Assembly: GCF_002532045.1 (NCBI RefSeq)
Contig: NZ_NWTG01000001.1
Span: 434,001-498,000 of the forward strand
DNA length: 64,000 bases
DNA from: Bradyrhizobium sp. C9
GTDB taxonomy: Bacteria; Pseudomonadota; Alphaproteobacteria; Rhizobiales; Xanthobacteraceae
Direction: 5' to 3'
Part shown: positions 58,220 through 64,000 of the stretch, piece after piece
Layout of the letters: every line of letters starts with the position of its first letter
Numbering within the stretch: the stretch's first letter is position 1
Made by a program: the position numbers and the translations under genes
Notes under the pieces: generated by a model
Told to the model about the DNA's origin: nothing
Databases searched by the model: none
The model's input: the letters and a program-made list of their open reading frames with translations, nothing else

Positions 58220-58961
58220 GGGCGTTGCCTTGCGCCGGCGGATGCACGTAGGAGCCGAGATAGGCGCGGATCACTTCCGGATTCTCCACGATCTCCTTCG
58301 GCGCGCCTTCGGCGATCTTCTGGCCGTGGTCGAGCACCACGATGTGACGGGCGACCGCCATGATCGCGCGCATCACATGCTCGACGATCACGATTGTGAG
58401 GCCGCGCGCCGAAAGCTTCTTCACCAGCGCCACGGCCTGGTCGATCTCGGCCGGGTTGAGGCCGGCCATCACCTCGTCGAGCAGCAGGATCCTTGGCTGG
58501 GTCGCCAGCGCGCGGGCCATCTCCAGCCGGCGCTGGTCGATGGTGGTGAGGTCCTTGGCCGGCGTCTGCTCCCTGGCGCCGAGCCCGACGAATTCGATTG
58601 CTTCAAGCGCCTTGTTGCGGGCGGCGGCGACATGACGGTCGCGCAGGAACGCGCCGGTCATCACATTCGCGAGCACCGTCATCGCGCCGAACGGCTTTGC
58701 CACCTGGAAGGTGCGCGCCATGCCGAGCGCGCAGACGTCATGCGGCCTGAGGCCCACGACCTCGTGACCGAAGGCGAGCACCGATCCGGAGTCCGGGCGG
58801 TGAAATCCAGTGATCAAATGAAAGCTCGTGGTCTTGCCTGCGCCGTTCGGTCCGATCAGCGCGACGGTCTCGTTCTCCTGCACGGTGAAGCTGACGTCCT
58901 GCACCGCGCGCAGGCCGCCGAAGCGCTTGCTGAGACCCTTGATGACGAGTGCTTCTGCCAT
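58212..58961 (-). CDS. LivG-type ABC transporter ATP-binding protein (second system)
   Basis: A 249-residue ATPase: Walker A GPNGAGKTT (about residues 38-46), Walker B ILLLDEVMAGLNP. The signature region reads DLTTIDQRRLEMARAL, lacking the usual SGG, as in other LivG-like proteins. In Walker B, EVMAG replaces the common EPTAG, and the catalytic Glu remains. ATG 58961 is chosen, 7 bp after the permease stop. Energises import with the LivF-type partner. Confidence 0.9.
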   Translation of the reverse strand: MAEALVIKGLSKRFGGLRAVQDVSFTVQENETVALIGPNGAGKTTSFHLITGFHRPDSGSVLAFGHEVVGLRPHDVCALGMARTFQVAKPFGAMTVLANVMTGAFLRDRHVAAARNKALEAIEFVGLGAREQTPAKDLTTIDQRRLEMARALATQPRILLLDEVMAGLNPAEIDQAVALVKKLSARGLTIVIVEHVMRAIMAVARHIVVLDHGQKIAEGAPKEIVENPEVIRAYLGSYVHPPAQGNAHA

Positions 58962-58968
58962 CGCAACC

Positions 58969-59955
58969 TCAGGCGCGTGCCGGCTTGCGCCGGACATAGC
59001 GGTGATAGACGTCGGTCGCAAACCCGATCAGCCCGGTCGGCCGCCACAGGATCACGGCCATCAGGATCAGGCTGTAGACGGTGAGCTGGATGCCGCCGAC
59101 CGAGCTGCCGAGCCAGCTTTGCAGTAGCGCCGAGGTGGTCTCCAGCAGCACGGTGCCGATCACAGGCCCCCACAATGTGCCGATGCCGCCGACGATCGAG
59201 ACCAGCGCCGCCTCGATCGAGACGCTGAAGCTGAACGCGGTCGCGGGATCGATGAAGTAGATGTACTGGGTGTAGAAGGTGCCGGCGAGCGCGGTCAGGA
59301 ACGCGCTGATCATGTAGATGTCGCGCTTGATCTTCGGCGCGTTGACGCCGATCGCCTCGGCCGCATCCTCATCCTCGCCGATTGCAACGAGGTAGTAGCC
59401 GATCCAGGATTTCTCGATTTGGTGGGTGATCCAGAGGCCAACGATAAGCAGGCCGAGCACCACGTAGTAGTAGGACGACTTCTCCTCGAATTGCATCATC
59501 AGCGGCGCGCTGCCGAGGTTCGGGATCGTGGTTCCTTCGGCGCCCCAGGCGAAGTCGCGGAACTTGAGGAAGATCAGCATCAGCACCTGGGCGGTCGCGA
59601 TGGTGGCGATGGTGAAATAGGGACCACGCAGGCGGAAGCAGAGCCAGCCGATAGGCAGGCTCGCCAGCATCGCGACCACGCCGCCTGCGATCATCCCGAT
59701 CCAGGGCGAGATGCCGTAGTTCACCTGCATGATGGTCGAAGTGTAGGCGCCGAGCCCGAAATAGGCGGCGTGCCCGAGCGACAGCTGCTTGGCATAGCCG
59801 CCCATCAGGTTCCAGGCGACGCCGATGAAGGAAAACAGCAGGATGCGGATGAAGATGTCGATCGCGAACGACGAGGTGACGAGCTGGGGCAGCGCCAGCA
59901 TGACCACGGCCCCGATCGCGAGCCACAGCCACTTCATGTTGCCTGAGGTCTGCAT
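58969..59955 (-). CDS. LivM-type ABC permease (second system)
   Basis: A 328-residue membrane protein with about eight to ten helices. MGGYAKQLSLGHAAYFGLGAYTS and ALVSIVGGIGTLWGPVIGTVLL (parts: LSLGHAAYFGLGAY, SIVGGIGTLWGPVIG) are LivM hallmarks. It overlaps the end of the LivH-type gene by one base. Partner permease of the gene at 59955. Confidence 0.92.
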   Translation of the reverse strand: MQTSGNMKWLWLAIGAVVMLALPQLVTSSFAIDIFIRILLFSFIGVAWNLMGGYAKQLSLGHAAYFGLGAYTSTIMQVNYGISPWIGMIAGGVVAMLASLPIGWLCFRLRGPYFTIATIATAQVLMLIFLKFRDFAWGAEGTTIPNLGSAPLMMQFEEKSSYYYVVLGLLIVGLWITHQIEKSWIGYYLVAIGEDEDAAEAIGVNAPKIKRDIYMISAFLTALAGTFYTQYIYFIDPATAFSFSVSIEAALVSIVGGIGTLWGPVIGTVLLETTSALLQSWLGSSVGGIQLTVYSLILMAVILWRPTGLIGFATDVYHRYVRRKPARA

Positions 59956-60824
59956 CAGCGGCCCCTTTTGGCGCCCAGCCCGCTCGGCCTGAAGGCAAGC
60001 GTCAGCAGCAGCAGCGCGAACACCACGATCAGGCCGGAATCGGCGCCGACGAACTGGATGCCGAGCGATTCCGCCACGCCCATCATCAGGCTCGCGACCA
60101 GCGCGCCCATCACATTGCCGAGCGTGCCCATCACGACCGCGACGAACGCCATCAGCACGAACACCTGGCCGACGAACGGATAGGCCGAATAGAACGGCAT
60201 CAAGAGCGAGCCGGCGGCGCCGGCGAGCGCCAGCGCGGTGCCGAACGCAACCGCGAACACACGGTTGGGATTGATCCCCATCAGCATCGCGACGTCGCGG
60301 TTCTGCGATGCCGCGCGCATGGCGCGGCCGAGATCGGTGGTGTGCAGGAACACCCAGAGCAGTCCGCTGAGCGCCATTGCGACCGCGAAGGCGATCAGCT
60401 TCGCGACCGGAATGTACAGCCCGCCGATGTGCCAGGCTTCATCCGAATACGAGGTGTGGACGGTGCGGTAATTGGCGCTGAACAGCATCAGCGAGAGATT
60501 GAGCAGCAAGAGCGACAACGCGAAGGTCAGGAAGATCTGCGGCATGTCGTTCGGTCCGAGCACCCTGCGGATCAGGAAGTGCTGGATCAGCACGCCGGCG
60601 AGGAACAGCACCGGCATCGAGACCACAAGCGAGACCAGCGGATCGATGCCGAACTGGGTGGCGAGGAAGAACGAGATATACATTCCGATCATCACGAACT
60701 CGCCCTGGGCGAAATTGACGATCTTGACCACGCCGAAGATCAGCGTGACGCCGATGCTGACCAGCGCGTAGATGCCGCCGATGAGCAGGCCGTTGATGAC
60801 AGCCTGGGCCAGTGTCTCCCACAT
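59955..60824 (-). CDS. LivH-type ABC permease (second system)
   Basis: A 289-residue membrane protein. GIYALVSIGVTLIFGVVKIVNFAQGEFVMIG near residues 17-47 (part: LIFGVVKIVNFAQGEFVMIG) and the late GTLGNVMGALVASLMMGVAESLG (part: GNVMGALVASLMMGVAES) match LivH. It comes 16 bp after the binding protein gene. Confidence 0.92.
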   Translation of the reverse strand: MWETLAQAVINGLLIGGIYALVSIGVTLIFGVVKIVNFAQGEFVMIGMYISFFLATQFGIDPLVSLVVSMPVLFLAGVLIQHFLIRRVLGPNDMPQIFLTFALSLLLLNLSLMLFSANYRTVHTSYSDEAWHIGGLYIPVAKLIAFAVAMALSGLLWVFLHTTDLGRAMRAASQNRDVAMLMGINPNRVFAVAFGTALALAGAAGSLLMPFYSAYPFVGQVFVLMAFVAVVMGTLGNVMGALVASLMMGVAESLGIQFVGADSGLIVVFALLLLTLAFRPSGLGAKRGR

Positions 60825-60840
60825 GCGATGGGACCGCCGT

Positions 60841-62094
60841 TCAGGTCTTCATCAGCGGGGCGCGGGCGTCTTCCTTGGGGAAGATGCTGGCGAGATCGGC
60901 ATTCTGCCACTGCACGCCGACCGGACAGCCATAGACGTTCTTGCCGTCGGGGCCGAACTTCACCTTGCCGCCAGGCGCCATCGCAGCAAAGCCCGAGGAG
61001 ACGTCGAGCGTCGAGAGCGCCTCGCGCACCTTCTTCGGATCGGCGGAGGCGGCGCGCTCCAGCGCGTCGGCCAGCATGAAAGTCTGCGCGACCAGGCCGC
61101 CGGCATATTCGAACGCGAACTCGCCGGTGCGCTTCTTGAATTCGGCGTTGACCTTCTGCGCATCGTCGTTGACGTCGTGGTTCCAGTGCGCGACGCCTTG
61201 CAGGCCTTCGGCCGCCTTGCCGACATTCTTGTAGAAGTCCGGCATCACGAAGCCGCCCGAGCCGCCATTGATCGCGATGTTGAGCCCGACCTGCTTCACA
61301 GTGCGCACGATCAGGATGAGGTCGTTGAGGTAGGACAGCGAGAACAGCGTGTTGGCGCCGGAGGCCTTGACCTTGTTGATCAGCGGACTCGCATCGGTGA
61401 AGCCGGCCGAGTAGGGCTCGAACATCACGATCTCGACGCCTTCGCCGGGCGCCAGCTCCTTCAGCCCGTTCGAGGTCGAGGTGCCGAATGCGGTGTTCTC
61501 GAAGATCACCGCGACCTTGGCCTGGTCGCTGACGAGCTTGGCCATCTGCAGCTGCGCCTTGGCGAATTGCGAGGCGCGCGCAAACGGCGTGAAGGTGTAG
61601 GTGCGTCCCTTGTTGAGCTGGTCCGAGCTCGATCCGGTGATGATCGGAACCCTGGCACGCTCGCAGACTTCGCTCGCGATCAAGGTCAGCGCGCTGGCGT
61701 AGCAGCCATGGATTGCCGACAGCTTGTTGCCGGATATCAGACGGTCGGTTTCGGTGCGCGTCACCGTGGTGTCGCTCTGCACGTCGGAGACGATGAGGTT
61801 GAGCTTGGCGCCGCCGAGCGACTTGATGCCGCCGGCCTCGTTGACCATGTCGACCGCGAGCTTCGCCGCTGCAACGCAGCCGACGCCGATCTGCGCCATG
61901 CTGCCGGTGCTCGGATAGAGTGCGCCGATATTGATCGGGTCGGCGGCCCAGCCGCGCAGCGGGACGGCGCCGAAGGCGCCGGCCGCGAGCACCCCGCCGG
62001 TTTTGACCAGGAATTTGCGGCGGTTCAGCTTTGTCCGTGAGGCTTTGGTTGGCGCGGCATTATTAATGGCCGACGGCTTGCGGTCCCCTGTCAT
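60841..62094 (-). CDS. Branched-chain-type ABC transporter binding protein (second system)
   Basis: A 417-residue periplasmic receptor with a twin-arginine signal (LNRRKFLVKTGGVLAAGAFG, residues about 22-41). The mature part (INIGALYPSTGSMAQIG; LAVDMVNEAGGIKSLGGAKL) is LivJ/AmiC-like. ATG 62094 has AGGGGGAACGCC upstream. It heads the operon of two permeases and two ATPases. The alkyl sulfatase and Baeyer-Villiger genes are convergent with the operon, so no substrate can be inferred from context. Confidence 0.9.
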   Translation of the reverse strand: MTGDRKPSAINNAAPTKASRTKLNRRKFLVKTGGVLAAGAFGAVPLRGWAADPINIGALYPSTGSMAQIGVGCVAAAKLAVDMVNEAGGIKSLGGAKLNLIVSDVQSDTTVTRTETDRLISGNKLSAIHGCYASALTLIASEVCERARVPIITGSSSDQLNKGRTYTFTPFARASQFAKAQLQMAKLVSDQAKVAVIFENTAFGTSTSNGLKELAPGEGVEIVMFEPYSAGFTDASPLINKVKASGANTLFSLSYLNDLILIVRTVKQVGLNIAINGGSGGFVMPDFYKNVGKAAEGLQGVAHWNHDVNDDAQKVNAEFKKRTGEFAFEYAGGLVAQTFMLADALERAASADPKKVREALSTLDVSSGFAAMAPGGKVKFGPDGKNVYGCPVGVQWQNADLASIFPKEDARAPLMKT

Positions 62095-62393
62095 GGCGTT
62101 CCCCCTGTGCGACTGCGGCTCGGTTGCTCCGTCCGCTCGCTTATTATTTTTGCTCAAGCGGGGGCATAAGAGCACGTAATTCGGCAATCGCAAAGGCGAT
62201 ATCGGCCAGGGTCACGGGAAGCACGTTTCGACTGCTGCGTCGCAGCAATCGCGCGATACGCGCTTGCGAGCCGCGTCGCTGCATGGGAATTGCCGCCGGA
62301 TGCGGTGGTATTATTGACAATCGAATGACCCGACGAACCGGACGGAACGGTGCCGGCCGGTCCGCCGGATCATTCGATCGGCCGCTGCAACGG

Positions 62394-63461
62394 CTATTCC
62401 GCGCTCGCCACCAGCTTGAAGCGCGGCTTGGCTTCCATCAGGCTGCGATAGGCGGCGAGATAGTCGAGCGCCATGCGGCGTGCGGTGAAGCGGGTCTCGA
62501 ACCGCTTGCGGATTGCATCGCGGTTGAGCGTCGCGAGCCGGCCGACGGACGCGACCGCGCTGATCTCGTCCTCGACGATGAAGCCGGTCAAGCCGTCCTC
62601 GATGATCTCGGGCACCGAACCGCGGTTATACGCAATGACGGGCGTGCCGCAGGCCATCGCTTCGATCATCACGAGGCCGAACGGCTCCGGCCAATCGATT
62701 GGAACCAGGAGTCCGATCGCGCCGCTGAGAAAATCCGGCTTCTCGCGGTCACTGATCTCGCCGATGAACTCGACCAGCGGATTGCTGGTGATCAGCGGTT
62801 TGATCAGCTCGTCGTAATACTCCTGGTCGGCGCGATCGACCTTGGCTGCGATCTTCAGCGGAATGCCGCAGCGGGTCGCGATCTTGATCGCGCGATCGAC
62901 GCCTTTCTCCGGCGCGATGCGCCCGAGCACGGCGAGATAGGACTGCTTGGCCGGTTGCGGCGTCAGCAAATTCTCCGGCAGGCCGTGATGGATGGTGCGC
63001 ACCCAGTGCGCCTGCGGCACCGGCCGCCGCTGCGCGTTGGAGATCGAGATCACCGGGGCCTTGGAGAAGGTGTTGAAGACGGGCTGGTGCTCCGGCAAGT
63101 CGAGCCGTCCGTGCAGCGTGGTCACGAACGGCGTCGGCTGCCGCGCGAACAGCGACCACGGATAATAGTCGAGATGGAAATGCAGGAAGTCGAACTCGTC
63201 GTCGTCGGCTTTCTGCCGCACGCGCTCCAGCATCACCATGTGCAGCGCATTGGGATCGCGGACGGAACCGTCGAGCCGCAGTGCCTTCGGCCAGGTCGCA
63301 TCGAGCTTCGCGGAGGTCTGTGAATCGCCACTGGCGAACAACGTCACGTCATGTCCAAGTGTTACAAGTTCTTCGGTCAGCCAGTGCACGACCCGTTCGG
63401 TGCCGCCGTAGAGCTTGGGGGGAACAGCCTCCGTCAGCGGGGCAACCTGCGCGATGCGCAT
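62394..63461 (-). CDS. Glycosyltransferase family 4
   Basis: A 355-residue cytoplasmic glycosyltransferase with the GT-B fold. The N-terminal MRIAQVAPLTEAVPPKLYGGTERVV binds the acceptor, and EPFGLVMIEAMACGTPVIAY near residues 265-284 is the E-x7-E donor-nucleotide motif. ATG 63461 with GGAGAAATGCGC context is preferred; the longer frame has a poor leader. Single gene; it may add a sugar to a lipid or act in compatible-solute or surface glycan synthesis. Intergenic DNA of 299 bp separates it from the ABC operon. Confidence 0.9.
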   Translation of the reverse strand: MRIAQVAPLTEAVPPKLYGGTERVVHWLTEELVTLGHDVTLFASGDSQTSAKLDATWPKALRLDGSVRDPNALHMVMLERVRQKADDDEFDFLHFHLDYYPWSLFARQPTPFVTTLHGRLDLPEHQPVFNTFSKAPVISISNAQRRPVPQAHWVRTIHHGLPENLLTPQPAKQSYLAVLGRIAPEKGVDRAIKIATRCGIPLKIAAKVDRADQEYYDELIKPLITSNPLVEFIGEISDREKPDFLSGAIGLLVPIDWPEPFGLVMIEAMACGTPVIAYNRGSVPEIIEDGLTGFIVEDEISAVASVGRLATLNRDAIRKRFETRFTARRMALDYLAAYRSLMEAKPRFKLVASAE

Positions 63462-63771
63462 TTCTCCGTCTCCATGTTTGTAATGTGGTGAACCCTCAGC
63501 CCTCTGATGGCAGCGACATGCCAAGGACGGGAACGTTCTCGCACGTGCGAGGTTCCTTAGGTGTGGGAGATCTGCCGCTTCTTTCTTCCATCACACTGTG
63601 GTCTTGCTGATGCCATCTCACTCCAACACGTTTTTGCGGACGCCAACGTTGCAAAATTGTCGCGCAGTGATGGCTGCATCAAGGAATCCCACCGCCGCCC
63701 TTCACGTCATCGTGCACGAGAGCTTCGTCTAAAATTTTCTCGTTCACCTTCAACAGCTTTTGCAGGACGTC
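63462..63771. other. Divergent intergenic region
   Basis: About 310 bp between the glycosyltransferase (minus) and the ABC exporter (plus). It must hold both promoters. No palindrome, repeat or small gene could be supported by eye. Confidence 0.5.
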
Positions 63772-64000
63772 ATGGACCATCTGTCAGGATACGCGCATCG
63801 GCCGTTCCCCTTTGTGCTGCGCTATCTGCGCCGGCGGCTCCCGTCGCATGTTGTAATCTTGTCGGCCGTCGTCGCGGCGGTTGCCTGCTCGGTAGGCACG
63901 CAATACGGCGTGAAGAATCTGGTCGACGCATTGTCGGCAGGACCGTTGGCTGCGAACGGCGTATGGCTGGCATTCGCTCTGCTCATGTCGCTGATCGCCG
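63772..64000 (+). CDS. ABC transporter ATP-binding/permease protein (3' partial)
   Basis: The first 76 codons of a gene cut by the window edge. The product starts MDHLSGYAHRPFPFVLRYLR, a basic cytoplasmic end, followed by a first membrane helix (VVILSAVVAAVACSVGTQYG) and a second one starting near residue 62 (LAAN, then WLAFALLMSLIA). This matches the N-terminus of fused ABC exporter half-transporters of rhizobia as I recall them. The ATPase domain is outside the window, so the assignment is tentative. Confidence 0.6.
   Translation, partial: MDHLSGYAHRPFPFVLRYLRRRLPSHVVILSAVVAAVACSVGTQYGVKNLVDALSAGPLAANGVWLAFALLMSLIA

Noticed and set aside
58212..58961. LivG-type ATPase suspected inactive because the SGG signature is missing
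   Set aside because: The altered signature is normal for this subfamily and the Walker motifs and catalytic Glu are intact.

Overview
The window is high-GC DNA from an alphaproteobacterium, most likely Bradyrhizobium or a close relative. This is inferred from codon use, stacked ABC, BVMO and GMC catabolic genes, several small protein families I associate with Bradyrhizobium, and dispersed palindromic intergenic repeats. No rRNA, tRNA, CRISPR array, insertion sequence or phage gene was seen. Both ends cut a gene: a carboxyltransferase on the left and an ABC exporter on the right.

Layout. 1-11.7 kb: acyl-CoA carboxyltransferase (partial), a divergent Baeyer-Villiger monooxygenase and cytochrome P450, then a run of GMC oxidoreductase, small protein, gluconate-dehydrogenase-type small subunit, GMC flavoprotein and triheme cytochrome c, and an HtrA-like protease. 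This looks like oxidative catabolism of an alcohol or alicyclic compound. 11.7-17.4 kb: a gene-poor accessory stretch of small proteins, hairpins, a nonsense-mutated pseudogene, a 33-residue membrane peptide, and three proteins sharing one N-terminal module. 17.4-20.9 kb: hydrolase, metY, pncB.

20.9-38.2 kb is the most interesting part: a nicotinate catabolic locus of the 6-hydroxynicotinate reductase/enamidase type. A NicAB-like nicotinate dehydrogenase (minus strand) is divergent from hnr, a UPF0280 protein, a PF06684-type protein, a complete branched-chain-type ABC transporter and a MarR regulator. About 12 kb away, ena (enamidase) is divergent from a ferredoxin-NADP reductase. Both divergent promoter regions carry the same palindrome (core GTATAC, best copy ACGTTTGTATACAAACGT), which overlaps predicted promoter elements, so the two blocks are probably one regulon. 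The proposed route is nicotinate to 6-hydroxynicotinate to tetrahydro-6-oxonicotinate to 2-formylglutarate, with reductant supplied through the reductase. Later steps are not in the window. An SBP56/methanethiol oxidase-type gene and a membrane protein lie inside this stretch.

38.2-44.2 kb: one minus-strand block with a two-subunit molybdenum hydroxylase, a flavocytochrome c sulfide dehydrogenase flavoprotein, and soxX, soxY, soxZ, soxA, without soxB or soxCD. 44.4-64 kb: an MFS pump, a ferric-type ABC transporter, a TctC-type binding protein with an IclR regulator, a divergent acyl-CoA dehydrogenase, a second Baeyer-Villiger enzyme, an alkyl sulfatase, a second branched-chain-type ABC transporter, a glycosyltransferase, and the start of an ABC exporter.
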